DNA from: Elusimicrobiota bacterium
Lineage (GTDB): Bacteria; Elusimicrobiota; Endomicrobiia; Endomicrobiales; Endomicrobiaceae
DNA length: 26,573 nucleotides
Direction: 5' to 3'
Assembly (NCBI GenBank): GCA_031282945.1
Contig: JAITCX010000133.1
Location: forward strand, 1-26,573
In this document: positions 16,556 to 25,800 of the stretch, piece after piece
Numbering within the stretch: position 1 is the stretch's first letter
Layout of the letters: each line of letters begins with the position of its first letter
Program-made: the position numbers and the translations under genes
Notes under the pieces: model-generated
What the model was told of the DNA's origin: nothing
Seen by the model: the letters and a program-made list of their open reading frames with translations, nothing else
The model's database searches: none

Positions 16556-17749
16556 TTACTTTTTATAATTTTTTGTCCACTGGGCAATCCTCAACAAAGC
16601 GTCATGAAAACGCCTGTCATGCGTCACCAAAGATATACGGGCAAAGCCCTCGCCATGTTTGCCAAAACCAATGCCGGGAGAAATTGCAACGCCTGTTTTT
16701 CTTAGCAAATCCTCGCAGAGTTTTAGAGATCCTTCTTTTTTTAGTTCGGGGGGAAATTCCGCCCAAACGTACATTGTAGCTTTTGTTTGAGGAGCATTAT
16801 AGCCCAGTTTATTTAAACCGTTTGAAAGTTTTTTCATACGTCTTTGATATGTATTTGCAATTTCTCGCACGGGCGAGTCGTCGCCCAGCAATGCCGCAAC
16901 GCCAGCCAATTGCATAAAAGTGGGAGACCCATAATCTATAAAAGATTTTAATTTCTCAAGCGGATACAAAAGTTTTTTGGAGCCGCATACCCAGCCCAAA
17001 CGCCAGCCCGCCATATTAAAACTTTTTGAAAAAGAGTGAAATTCAAGAGCTACATCTTTTGCGCCCTCAAATTCAAAAATAGACGGCGCCCGATAATCCC
17101 CAAAAGTTATCTCGCTATAGGCATTATCTGAGACCAATAAAATATTATTTTTCTTGCAAAAATTTATAGCTTCATTCCAAAAATTATTGTCCTCAACAAT
17201 TGCCGCCGTTGGATTGTTGGGATAATTTAGAAACATTATTTTTGCCTTTTTTAAAACGTTTTGAGGGATCTTTGTAAAATCGGGCAGATAATTGTTTTTT
17301 GCTAAAAGCGGCATAGAATGAATTTTTGCGCCTGCCAAAATCGGTCCATTAAAATGCGAGGGGTATGCCGGGTCGCAAACTAAAGCGATGTCGCCGGGAT
17401 TTAAATATGCCATGCACAAATGCGCAATTCCCTCTTTTGAACCAATCAAACTAAGCACTTCATTTTCAGGATCAATGTCCACTCCAAATCTTTTTGACAT
17501 CCACTGGCTGACTGCCTTTCTAAATTTCGGCATGCCTTTAGCTTGGGGGTAGCGGTGGGTGTTTTTGTGATGTTTAACGGTATCGCATAATCTGTCTACA
17601 ATATGCGCGGGCGTTGGATGATCGGGATTGCCCATACCGAGATCTATTACATCCAATTTTTTTTCATAAGCTTCTTTTTTTAGTTGATTGATTTTTGTAA
17701 ATAAGTACGGAGGGAGCATTTCCAAATTTTTTGACGGTTTAAGGTTCAT
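16556..17749 (-). CDS. Class I/II PLP aminotransferase, AlaC-like
   Basis: This 397-residue fold-type I aminotransferase most resembles E. coli AlaC (glutamate-pyruvate aminotransferase) and the related LL-diaminopimelate aminotransferase group. Landmarks are LPPYLFTKINQLK at the N-terminus, DLGMGNPDHPTPAHI near residue 36, FLNYPNNPTAA near 173, SDNAYSEITFGDYRAPS near 207, and the PLP lysine in SFSKSFNMAGWRLG (Lys242). MYVWAEFP and the closing GIGFG..GEGFARISL are also family features. Preference between pyruvate/alanine, aspartate and diaminopimelate cannot be settled by eye. It is co-transcribed with homoserine dehydrogenase, which supports a role in aspartate-family amino acid metabolism. 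The promoter must lie in the divergent region to its right. Confidence 0.9.
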   Translation of the reverse strand: MNLKPSKNLEMLPPYLFTKINQLKKEAYEKKLDVIDLGMGNPDHPTPAHIVDRLCDTVKHHKNTHRYPQAKGMPKFRKAVSQWMSKRFGVDIDPENEVLSLIGSKEGIAHLCMAYLNPGDIALVCDPAYPSHFNGPILAGAKIHSMPLLAKNNYLPDFTKIPQNVLKKAKIMFLNYPNNPTAAIVEDNNFWNEAINFCKKNNILLVSDNAYSEITFGDYRAPSIFEFEGAKDVALEFHSFSKSFNMAGWRLGWVCGSKKLLYPLEKLKSFIDYGSPTFMQLAGVAALLGDDSPVREIANTYQRRMKKLSNGLNKLGYNAPQTKATMYVWAEFPPELKKEGSLKLCEDLLRKTGVAISPGIGFGKHGEGFARISLVTHDRRFHDALLRIAQWTKNYKK

Positions 17750-17782
17750 GTTGTTTTGATCCTTTTATAAAATTTTAAAATA

Positions 17783-17856
17783 CCTAAATAAAATTAAGAT
17801 GCTCAAAGGCCGAAATAAAGTAAAATTTTATTTAGGAATTTGGTATACTTTATAAT
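17783..17856. promoter_or_regulatory. Divergent promoter region with a 13-base inverted repeat
   Basis: CCTAAATAAAATT (17783-17795) and AATTTTATTTAGG (17824-17836) are perfect inverted repeats separated by 28 bases. A consensus -10 box, TATAAT, lies at 17851-17856 on the plus strand, about 100 bases before the DUF3089 start; no good -35 is visible, so the repeat may place an activator or repressor over that position. The region also serves the minus-strand aminotransferase gene. Confidence 0.45.
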
Positions 17857-17952
17857 AAATTTTTGAGTCAAAGTCAAAGCGTGGAAATTTATAAGCTCAT
17901 AGACTTTTTATAAAACAAATAGAGAATTTTGCAGCAGGACAGGAGGACGTTT

Positions 17953-18987
17953 ATGGTTAAAAAAATTTTGGTAGGGGTTATGGCTATTACATTTTTTACA
18001 AGCGCCGCACTGGCGCAAGGCATTTTTGGTTTTGTACCGCAAGTCGGCGACACAATCGCCGCCTCAGATTATTCTCAAAACTCTAATTGGCTGGCTTTGC
18101 CAAAAGATAAGGATATAAAAGATGAGGTGGATGTTTTTTATATTTACCCAACTGTTTGGACGGCAAATGGAGGTTATCCTATAGCTGATATAAACGATAA
18201 AAATATGAGAACAAGCGCCCAACAAAATTTTAAACTGCAGGGCTCGGCTTTTAAAGTCGGCAATATGTTTGCCCCTTATTATAGGCAATTGGATGTGGCT
18301 TACGCTATCTCAAAAGGCGGCTTGAGGGGAGGCGCATTGGCATTTTATAGAGGCGTTCCTAAAACGGATATTATCGCCGCTTTTGACTATTATATTAAAC
18401 ATTATAATAACGGCAGACCTTTTATTTTGGCAGGCCATTCTCAAGGGTCAATTATGATAAAAGAAATTTTGTTTGATTATATGAAAGAACACCCTGAAGT
18501 TTATCAAAGAATGATTGCGGCTTATATCATTGGAGCGCCGGTTACAAAAGAGGACTATGCCGCCCATCCATATCTTAAAGCGGCAAAATCAGCCGCCGAT
18601 TTAGGCGTTATCATTTCATATAATACTCAAGCGCCCGGTTGGGATATAAAAAATCCATTGGTGCTGCCAAATTCTGTAATGATAAATCCTATTTCATGGT
18701 CAACTACCGAACAAGAAGCTCCTGCAAAAAATAATTTAGGGACAATCGTCATAGAGGATGGAAAAGCTAAAAAAGTGGTCGGTATTGCAGATGCAAAAAT
18801 AGATTATAAAGCCAATGCTCTCATTTGTTCAACCGTTGAGATCATGCAATTTAGTTCGTCTCAGGCTCTCAGGCAGTTTTTTCCTCTGGGCGTTTACCAC
18901 GAAAACGACATTTTGCTTTATTATTATAATCTCAATCAAAACGCTAAAGATAGAGCCGCCAATTATCTTAAAACAAAGAAAAAATAA
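17953..18987 (+). CDS. Secreted DUF3089 alpha/beta-hydrolase
   Basis: This 344-residue exported protein belongs to the DUF3089 lipase/esterase-like alpha/beta-hydrolases. A signal peptide (MVKKILVGVMAITFFTSAALA) precedes a mature region with DVFYIYPTVW near residue 60 and the nucleophile elbow GHSQGS (Ser163), the hallmark of this fold. The late Asp and His of the triad are likely in the C-terminal third but cannot be fixed by eye; GVYHENDILLYYYNL at the end offers a His. AGGAGG stands five bases before the chosen ATG at 17953; an in-frame start at 17929 lacks a ribosome binding site and would hide the signal peptide. The barrel gene follows 36 bases later. The substrate is unknown. Confidence 0.9.
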   Translation: MVKKILVGVMAITFFTSAALAQGIFGFVPQVGDTIAASDYSQNSNWLALPKDKDIKDEVDVFYIYPTVWTANGGYPIADINDKNMRTSAQQNFKLQGSAFKVGNMFAPYYRQLDVAYAISKGGLRGGALAFYRGVPKTDIIAAFDYYIKHYNNGRPFILAGHSQGSIMIKEILFDYMKEHPEVYQRMIAAYIIGAPVTKEDYAAHPYLKAAKSAADLGVIISYNTQAPGWDIKNPLVLPNSVMINPISWSTTEQEAPAKNNLGTIVIEDGKAKKVVGIADAKIDYKANALICSTVEIMQFSSSQALRQFFPLGVYHENDILLYYYNLNQNAKDRAANYLKTKKK

Positions 18988-19023
18988 ATGGATATTTTAA
19001 AAATATTTCTTAAAGGAAAACAA

Positions 19024-19758
19024 ATGAAAAAAATTTTAACGCTTGCATTAGCTTTAATTATCGGCATTGGCGCAAACGCTTTCGGCGCGGCAGGTCAAAT
19101 AAATGCAAAATTTGAATTAGGCGCTATCAATAATTTATACGGTCATGCGAGATTAGAGGCGGATCTGACAGACGGCGGCGTCATAATAGATAATACCGAT
19201 GTTACTGAAAATTTAGATACAACAGCTCCAATGGGTTTTGCATTTTACGGCGAATACCTTTATCCAATTATAAAAATCTTAAAAGTGGGCGGGGGTATGG
19301 GATACTCTTATCAAGGAAATATTCCAGTGCGCTTTGGAAATACAGACGTAAAAGACGCCAACAATGAGTCGCTAACTTACAGCGCAAATATTTTTCCTGT
19401 TTATCTCACTGTTCAATTTCATCCAATACCAGAAGTTGAGGGGCTTTTTGTGAAAGGAAATTTAGGACTTGCGCTTATCACATCTTTTGCTTTTAGCTCC
19501 CCTGAAATCTATAACGGCTACTCAAAAACATTGACGTCAAATATGTATTACGGCATTTCAACGGGCTATGAATTTGCAAGCGGTTTCATTTGCGAATTGG
19601 CGTTTTCAGCTATTAACTATAGAGTAAAATATACCGATTCTAATTCGCGCGTATTTGACGATGAGGGCAATCTCCTAGACGGTCTTGAAACATCCTCAAG
19701 GCAAACATGGCATTTTTCATATAGGAGAATTGGTTTAATTGCTGGATTTAAGTTTTAA
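19024..19758 (+). CDS. Outer-membrane beta-barrel protein, paralogue 2
   Basis: This 244-residue protein of unknown function has a signal peptide (MKKILTLALALIIGIGANAFG) followed by alternating strands of a small beta barrel and the C-terminal aromatic signature GFKF. It is a paralogue of the minus-strand protein at 10034-10795, with a shared central block (FPVYLTVQ, FVKGNLG) and a GYEF strand. Start 19024 is preferred because AAAGGAAAA lies right before it and because the signal peptide then begins the protein; an upstream in-frame ATG at 18988 overlaps the stop codon of the hydrolase gene and would add 12 residues. It follows the DUF3089 gene in the same operon and ends before a strong terminator. 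Confidence 0.87.
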   Translation: MKKILTLALALIIGIGANAFGAAGQINAKFELGAINNLYGHARLEADLTDGGVIIDNTDVTENLDTTAPMGFAFYGEYLYPIIKILKVGGGMGYSYQGNIPVRFGNTDVKDANNESLTYSANIFPVYLTVQFHPIPEVEGLFVKGNLGLALITSFAFSSPEIYNGYSKTLTSNMYYGISTGYEFASGFICELAFSAINYRVKYTDSNSRVFDDEGNLLDGLETSSRQTWHFSYRRIGLIAGFKF

Positions 19759-19785
19759 ATAAATTATTTTTATAAAAGTTTAGAA

Positions 19786-19816
19786 AAAAGCCCCGCCGTT
19801 TTCGGCGGGGTTTTTT
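19786..19816. terminator. Strong bidirectional rho-independent terminator
   Basis: CCCCGCCG and CGGCGGGG form a perfect eight-base stem with a TTTT loop, followed by six T on the plus strand and preceded by an A run that becomes a T run on the minus strand. It lies between the plus-strand barrel gene and the converging res gene, so it can stop transcripts from both sides. Confidence 0.93.
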
Positions 19817-19867
19817 GTTGTAAACCAATTAGTTTTATTGTTTTTAACTTTTAAAAGCCAAGCAAAT

Positions 19868-22636
19868 TTATTCTATTTCCAATTCAGCTTTAAAAGCTTT
19901 TTCAAAATCAGCGCGATGTTTTTCATTATAAAAAGGCAGACCGATGAGCCGCCAATTTTTATTTTTTGTTTCTGTCGGTTCTTGTTTTTTCTCCACTTTT
20001 GAAATTGCCGTTAACATTTCCTGTTTCCAATCATCTTTCTCCAAAAGATGATCGCCTTTTGGTTCTATATAAAAAATATAATCAATATTATTTTTTCTCA
20101 TACATAAAACAAAATCAGGTTCAAAACCCTCTGCGTAATGGGCATTGTTCAAATAAGAATAGAGCTTTAATTTTCCTTCATTTCTTGCCAAGTAAATATT
20201 TTCCCAGCCCGCTTTCTTTAAAGTATTTATAAAACCATGAAACCATTTTACAAAAGATTTCTCCTCTGCAGTTCCAAAATTGTCGTTATAGACATACCAC
20301 TCATAGCGCGACAAATCCAATTGGTATTTTTCATTTTTTGGATTGTTTTGAGAAAAGCCGATTTCGCCGTCCCGCTCTTTTTTATATTTTCTCACAACTT
20401 CCTCTAAAAAATAATCTTTATATGGTTTTGATACAAAATATTCTTTCACTTTAATTCTTTTTTGTTCTTGTTTAACTTCTGTTTCCGCTTCCCTGCAAAC
20501 GCAATTTGCAATTTTCAATAAATCATCTCTGGAAAATGAATTTTCATCTTTATAAGTTTTAACTAAAACTGGATATTTGCCCAACAGCGCAATATATTCA
20601 CTCAGGCTTTTTAGTTCTGGATAAGCTTGTTTTAGACGATCAAAAGTTAAATTTTTATTGGAATTTATTGCAAATCTAATAATATTATTATATGGAACTA
20701 AATCTGCAAGCGTTTTGTTTGAAATAATTTTTAGCTCCGTTTCATCGTCTTGCAAATCGGATTTTAGATCAATTTTATTTTCATTTTCAAAGATCTCATG
20801 GGTAAAACTTTTCCCGCTTTCAAAAATAATTTCCGCTTGATTTTTTTGCGCATAATTTGGAATTGGCAAATCCTCTTTGGGATTGGTTTTAGAGATCGGT
20901 TCAATTTCATTTTCATCCATTAGCCCCAATCTCCCCTGATTGTCATACTTGAGATCTTTTTTGGAATATATTCCATTTACATATACTGAACCATTGTTAT
21001 ACAAGTCTGTTTTTGTAAAATCTTTTTTCATTTTAAGACTTATTTTCACAACTTCATCTCCCGCTATTAGACCTTCTTTATTTAAAGTGTGGCGAATCTC
21101 AGAAATATAACGATGATCATTTTTGCAGTGATAATGCATTTGTTCAATAATGCGCAGAGGTTCGGTTTCATTTTCATCAAATTTGCGGCGATATTTATCC
21201 TCGCCCTGATATTCAAAAGGAAAATATCTGGCGCCGCGGCCGATCAATTGAGCTTCCGAAATTGTTGTTTTGCCCGCCTTATAACTATCGCCTCTTTTGT
21301 ATTCGCCGTCGCGTTCATCATAAAGCCTGACGATATCAAACAAATTTAAAACATCCCAACCTTCATTTAAAATATTTACTGCAAAAATTGCCCGCACGGG
21401 ATTGTCCTGTTGTTCCAAAGTATTTAAAAGTTTATCCTGTCCTGCAACCAATCTTTCATTTGAGCGGTCATGAATTATTACTCTGTTTGTATCCAAAGCA
21501 AAATCCATTTTTAACTCACTTGCTAGATCGTCTAACTCTTTAAATTTAGAGCAAAAATACACAGCGGCTTTTTTTAAAATATTGCTATCGTCATCGGCTT
21601 TTTGAGCATTAAAAATTTTTTTAATTTTAGCGCCGCTTAAATTTGAAATCATTTTGTTAAATTTATCAAAAGCTTGCTTGCTCATTTCAGTCGGCTTTTT
21701 ATTATCTTTCGTTCCTTTGCTTTTAAATAAAATTATAGGTTTTAAAGCTATTTTATGCTCTTGGGCGATATGTTTTCTGTATTGCGAAATCAAAACGGCT
21801 CTCAACATTATTCCCTCTAAATCATTGTCCAAATCAATGCTGATAGCATTTGTAAAAACGTCTTTTGAATATCCGTCCTCGCGAAATTTTTTCAATGCAT
21901 AATCAAATAAAAGTTTATCCTCATAAATTTTTTTTGTGGCGGGATCGTCTAGTCCCGCGGTAGCGGTAAACTCAAACAAATAATTTTTTGCATTAGCTTT
22001 TAAAACTTCCTGCACAGAATTGCCCCAATTATTATCCTCATCTTTTTCAGCTTTTGTTGGATTATTGTGATGCGCTTCGTCTGCAAGCATTACAACAGAA
22101 ATATCCCTATCTTTAAAAGTATCAATTGAAATTGAATTTTCTGTTGTAGAGTCAGGCGATATTAATTGATGCAGTTTATGAATTGTAGAAAGTTTAATAT
22201 TTATTGCATGGTTATCGGTATTATCAAAAGTTTCCACTTGTTTTATGGGAACAATTCGGCCGTCAATTTCAATTTTTTGCGCAAACTGAAATTTCGGCGA
22301 TGATGAATTAATAAAATTATCTTTGCTTTTTATAATTATGTTTACTGAATTTACAAAAAACCAAAAATTTCTTTGACCTCTTTTATACATTTCCAAAATT
22401 AAAGCCGCCATAATTAAAGTTTTGCCGCTGCCCGTTGCCATTTGCCAAAGCAAATGATTTTGTTTATCAATTAAATTTTTATCAAAATCATAAAGGGGTT
22501 TATCGCTAAAATAATACAGCGCTTTGGAAATCGCTTCTTGCTGATACGGTCTTAAGGGATAGGCGAGGTTATCGGCGATATAGTCTGGTATTGGGGGAAA
22601 CTCGTCTTTGTGCGTGTTTAAAATTTTTTCTAACAT
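19868..22636 (-). CDS. res: Type III restriction endonuclease subunit (Res)
   Basis: This large subunit of about 922 residues works with Mod to translocate and cut unmodified DNA. SF2 helicase motifs are in order: LWQMATGSGKT (Walker A), MLADEAHHN (DEAH box), FEFTATAG (motif III), then AQLIGRGARYFP (motif VI). The nuclease domain near the C-terminus shows the PD-(D/E)XK pattern GFEPDFVL...YIEPKGDH. AGAGGAG stands five bases before ATG 22636, which lies one base after the mod stop codon; the longer in-frame start at 22663 is less likely. The tight junction suggests coupled translation with mod, so a mod frame change could also affect Res yield. The frame is intact throughout. Confidence 0.94.
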   Translation of the reverse strand: MLEKILNTHKDEFPPIPDYIADNLAYPLRPYQQEAISKALYYFSDKPLYDFDKNLIDKQNHLLWQMATGSGKTLIMAALILEMYKRGQRNFWFFVNSVNIIIKSKDNFINSSSPKFQFAQKIEIDGRIVPIKQVETFDNTDNHAINIKLSTIHKLHQLISPDSTTENSISIDTFKDRDISVVMLADEAHHNNPTKAEKDEDNNWGNSVQEVLKANAKNYLFEFTATAGLDDPATKKIYEDKLLFDYALKKFREDGYSKDVFTNAISIDLDNDLEGIMLRAVLISQYRKHIAQEHKIALKPIILFKSKGTKDNKKPTEMSKQAFDKFNKMISNLSGAKIKKIFNAQKADDDSNILKKAAVYFCSKFKELDDLASELKMDFALDTNRVIIHDRSNERLVAGQDKLLNTLEQQDNPVRAIFAVNILNEGWDVLNLFDIVRLYDERDGEYKRGDSYKAGKTTISEAQLIGRGARYFPFEYQGEDKYRRKFDENETEPLRIIEQMHYHCKNDHRYISEIRHTLNKEGLIAGDEVVKISLKMKKDFTKTDLYNNGSVYVNGIYSKKDLKYDNQGRLGLMDENEIEPISKTNPKEDLPIPNYAQKNQAEIIFESGKSFTHEIFENENKIDLKSDLQDDETELKIISNKTLADLVPYNNIIRFAINSNKNLTFDRLKQAYPELKSLSEYIALLGKYPVLVKTYKDENSFSRDDLLKIANCVCREAETEVKQEQKRIKVKEYFVSKPYKDYFLEEVVRKYKKERDGEIGFSQNNPKNEKYQLDLSRYEWYVYNDNFGTAEEKSFVKWFHGFINTLKKAGWENIYLARNEGKLKLYSYLNNAHYAEGFEPDFVLCMRKNNIDYIFYIEPKGDHLLEKDDWKQEMLTAISKVEKKQEPTETKNKNWRLIGLPFYNEKHRADFEKAFKAELEIE

Positions 22637-22637
22637 T

Positions 22638-24649
22638 TTAGCTCCTCTCATAAAATTTTTCATTTAATTTTTTATCAATTTCTGCAATATTTTTATCCTC
22701 ATCATCTATATCCGCAAAATTGACGTACAAAGTATTTGCGTCTACCACCTCTTTCAATATTTCCTTCTTTTTAGAGATATTTAATTTCTCAAAATCATCA
22801 AACTCCTCGGGGTCTACTCTATAACTCAAAAAACTTGAATCTTTAGCTTTTTCCAATAATGCATTTAATTCCTCATCGCTTTTTGCATTGTCTACTTCAT
22901 CTATAAAATCTTGAGAATCGTTTGCCAAACTCATGTAAACAAAACTTGCGGCGTCTTGATTATTTTCTATTACTTTCGGCAAACTTTCCAATTGCAATTT
23001 AACTTGCCCCTCAATTTGTTCTATGCCGATAAAACGTCTTTTCATTTTCATTGCGGCAACTGAAGTTGTCCCGCTGCCGCTAAAAAAATCAAGGACTAGA
23101 TCATTTTCTTTTGTAGCTAAATTCAAGCACCACTCAATTAATCCCTCTGGTTTTGGATACATATTTGAGACTTTTTCATCAAGTCTATTATTCATTGCTA
23201 TCGTGCCTTGTGAATTTGGAAATTGGTCAAGCCAAGTTTTTTGGCGTTGATACTTATTTTGATCCTCATCTTTTGCAAAATAATGTTTTATTTTTATTAT
23301 TCCATTTTCTACAATTAAATCTTTATAATCGCTATCAAATTTTTTCTTGCTCCACATCCAACACCCATCATCGCCCTTATGTTTTTTAGGAATATACATA
23401 TTTATCGTTTTTTTAGGTTTTTCATAACTCAAAACACCGCAGTTATTTTCATATATTTCATAATACAAATTCGGCCGCGCCGAGCGAGTTCCATGCGGTC
23501 CATTATCTTGTAAGGGAACGGTATAATATTTGCCTCGTTCATCTTTATATGGATATGATTTTTGACCAACTATCGTTTTATTATAAATTGAATCCTTTGT
23601 TTTACTATATATCAATAAATAGTCATGAAGTTTTTGCAATTCGTGGTCGGATTTAGTAGTTACCGACCCTGCAGTTTTTCTTGGACAAGTTGCTACATAG
23701 TTTTCAACTCCAAAAATCTCATCCATTAAAAGCCGCATATACGCCTGTCCGTCATCGCCCATTGAAACCATAATTGAACCGTCATCCGCCAATAATTCTT
23801 TTGCAATAGTTAAGCGGTTTCTCATAAATGTAAGCCATGTAGATAAAGGAAAGTTTGAATTATACCTGAAGGTGTCGCTGTCTCTTACATCATTAAAATA
23901 GTAAGGCGGATCAATATAGATCAATTTCACTTTCCCGGCAAAACGACTTTTCAATGAATGCAAAACCACTAAATTATTTCCCTTAATAATTAAATTGTCT
24001 TTATCAAAATCTATATTTTCTAAACTGCCTGCGCTTACTTCGCATTTAAATTTTTCTATTGTTAAGCCGCCGTCTATTTTTTGATTTTTTTTAATCCCTT
24101 GATATTTTTTAAAATTTACAAAAACTTTCTCGTCTAAAAGTCTGTTGATTTGTTCGGGGGCGAGAATTTCATTAAAAAAGATTTCCTGTCTTTTTTGATC
24201 GTCTTTACTTTGGCCTCCTTCCAGTATGCAGTCTTTATAAGGCCAATTTAAAACTATGTCTTGGCTGTCGTCTAAAAATCTTTCGCCGACTGCCAAACCA
24301 ATGCGGTTTTTATATTTAGTAAAAGAATCTTTTAAATATTCTTTTTTATTTATAAATGTTAAAAAAGTATCAAGTTTAAAAATCCAAGTGTTTTCATTTA
24401 TGGCGGTAAACAACCATTTTTTTATTTGTTCATTTGAGCTAAGAAGCGATAGCAAATCTTTATCAAACTCTCTAGCTTTTTGCGATACTAAATTTTTATT
24501 AATTATTTTTTTGTCGGGGTCGTCAGGTAAGTTTATGAGGTATTCGGTTTTTGAGTTTAATAATTTTTCAAGGGAAGTTTGCAGAGTTTCTAACTCTCCG
24601 TACCCCCCACCCCCCCCCCCCCGTGTAAATTATCCCTGTTTTTTGACAT
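22638..24649 (-). CDS. mod: Type III DNA methyltransferase (Mod), phase-variable and OFF at this run length
   Basis: This gene encodes the adenine methyltransferase and target-recognition subunit. In the body, DPPY (motif IV, IYIDPPYYFND) precedes FSGSGTT (motif I), the order of beta-class N6-adenine enzymes. The body frame is open from 22638 up past its first usable internal start (TTG at 24455) to the G run. The best start is ATG 24649, with GGGAGG eight bases upstream, encoding MSKNRDNLH and then glycines. With 13 G this frame stops at 24590-24592 after 19 codons; with 11 or 14 G it joins the body, whose N-terminus then reads GELETLQTSLEKLLNSK and gives about 670 residues. Thus the gene is a likely ON/OFF switch; a homopolymer sequencing error is the alternative. 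Confidence 0.9.
24603..24622 (-). repeat. Poly-G slippage tract (G13-T-G6) at the mod start
   Basis: On the mod strand, 13 G (24610-24622) are followed by T and six more G (24603-24608), beginning nine codons after the chosen ATG. Such mononucleotide runs inside a reading frame expand and contract by replication slippage and are a known way of switching mod genes on and off. Both sides of the run keep open reading frames, but they differ by one base. Confidence 0.93.
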
Positions 24650-24754
24650 TTTTTCATCCTCCCTTTTCTTATTTTTTACCGCTATTTTTAATAAATTGCT
24701 GAAAACTTTATTTTCATTTTGGTAAATCTTAAAAAACATTGAAGGATGAAAAGT

Positions 24755-24775
24755 GGGTTAGGGGGGATTAGGGGG
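24755..24775 (+). repeat. G-run repeat in the divergent intergenic region
   Basis: Three G runs of 3, 6 and 5 bases are separated by TTA and ATTA. The site lies in the 279-base space between mod and the divergent ADP-ribosylglycohydrolase. The G runs could slip in length or fold into a two-layer quadruplex, and so alter promoter spacing, but no promoter boxes are clear enough here to say which gene would be affected. Confidence 0.5.
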
Positions 24776-24928
24776 CCAAAAGCATTCTCGTTTTTATGTA
24801 TTTTTTTAAGATTCATTTTATTACAAATCAATATTTTGTAGACTTTTCTTTTACTATTTTTTACTTTAATATCATCAATTTAGCAAATTTACTAAAATAA
24901 TATCTTTAAAAATCAGGAGGATAAATTT

Positions 24929-25774
24929 ATGATTGGAGCAATAGTCGGCGATATTGTATGGTCGCGTTTTGAATTTAATAATTATAAAAGCAAAGAATTT
25001 GAACTTTTTACTAAAGATTGTTTTGCTACCGATGACACCATTATGACTTTAGCTATCGCTAAAGCTATTATGGAAACGTCTAAAAATGTAAAACAAAATA
25101 AAAATGAATACGGCGCCGCCTTCCATCATAAATTGGGAGAGCTGAGTGTAAAGTATATGCAGGAAATCGGCAGAAAATATCCCACTTGCGGTTTTGGGGG
25201 AATGTTTTTCAAATGGGTATTTAGCGCAAATCCCGAGCCTTACAATAGTTATGGCAATGGAGCGGCGATGCGCATTAGTCCAATTGGTTTTATAGCAAAC
25301 AATATTTTGCAAGCGCAAGAACTTGCAAAAACGGTTACGCAGGTGACGCACAATCATCCCGAGGGAATTAAGGGCGCTCAAGCTGTTGCAGGCGCCGTTT
25401 TTATGGCCCTAAACTGCGCTACAAAGAGAGAAATTAAACAATATATCATAGACAATTATTATCCATTGGATTTTCGTATAGACGATATCCGCAATACATA
25501 TTCTTTCAATGAAACATGTCAGGAAACTGTGCCGCAAGCTATTGAATGTTTTCTGGAATCACACTCTTTTGAGGATGCCCTCCGCATCGGAGTTTCCCTT
25601 GGGGGCGACACCGACACCATATGCGCAATAACGGGCGCTATTGCGGAAGCTTATTACGGAGCGCCTGCGGCCGTAAAAGAAAAAGCGCTCAAGTTTTTAG
25701 ACGATGAACTTTTGACTATTTATAAGCAATGGAGAGAATTTGTATCCGCTAAATACGAGAATATTTTCCTTTAA
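24929..25774 (+). CDS. ADP-ribosylglycohydrolase family protein, copy 1
   Basis: This 281-residue cytoplasmic protein belongs to the ADP-ribosylglycohydrolase/DraG family, which uses two divalent metals to remove ADP-ribose from modified proteins or other acceptors. Metal-site motifs are ATDDT (residues 33-37) and SLGGDTDT (223-230). The central NSYGNGAAMRISPIG (106-120) and a histidine-rich TQVTHNHPEG near residue 137 are also typical. AGGAGG lies eight bases before the ATG. An odd feature is Trp11 in GDIVWSRFE, where the second copy and most relatives have a small residue. It is transcribed away from mod. Its physiological target is unknown; proximity to the type III system makes a defence or counter-defence role plausible, without proof. 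Confidence 0.93.
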   Translation: MIGAIVGDIVWSRFEFNNYKSKEFELFTKDCFATDDTIMTLAIAKAIMETSKNVKQNKNEYGAAFHHKLGELSVKYMQEIGRKYPTCGFGGMFFKWVFSANPEPYNSYGNGAAMRISPIGFIANNILQAQELAKTVTQVTHNHPEGIKGAQAVAGAVFMALNCATKREIKQYIIDNYYPLDFRIDDIRNTYSFNETCQETVPQAIECFLESHSFEDALRIGVSLGGDTDTICAITGAIAEAYYGAPAAVKEKALKFLDDELLTIYKQWREFVSAKYENIFL

Positions 25775-25800
25775 ATTTTTTTAATATTTTCCGCTATTTT

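Noticed and set aside
24455..24457. Internal TTG as the true mod start, making the gene simply shorter
   Set aside because: The frame continues upstream for more than 50 sensible, Mod-like codons, and TTG 24455 has no ribosome binding site.
24655..24657. Alternative mod start ATG 24657
   Set aside because: It directly abuts GGGAGG with no spacer, so initiation there is unlikely; it would be in frame with mod at 12 or 15 G, not at 13.
24256..24702. 148-residue plus-strand frame with a polyproline run
   Set aside because: It is the complement of the mod N-terminus and its G run.
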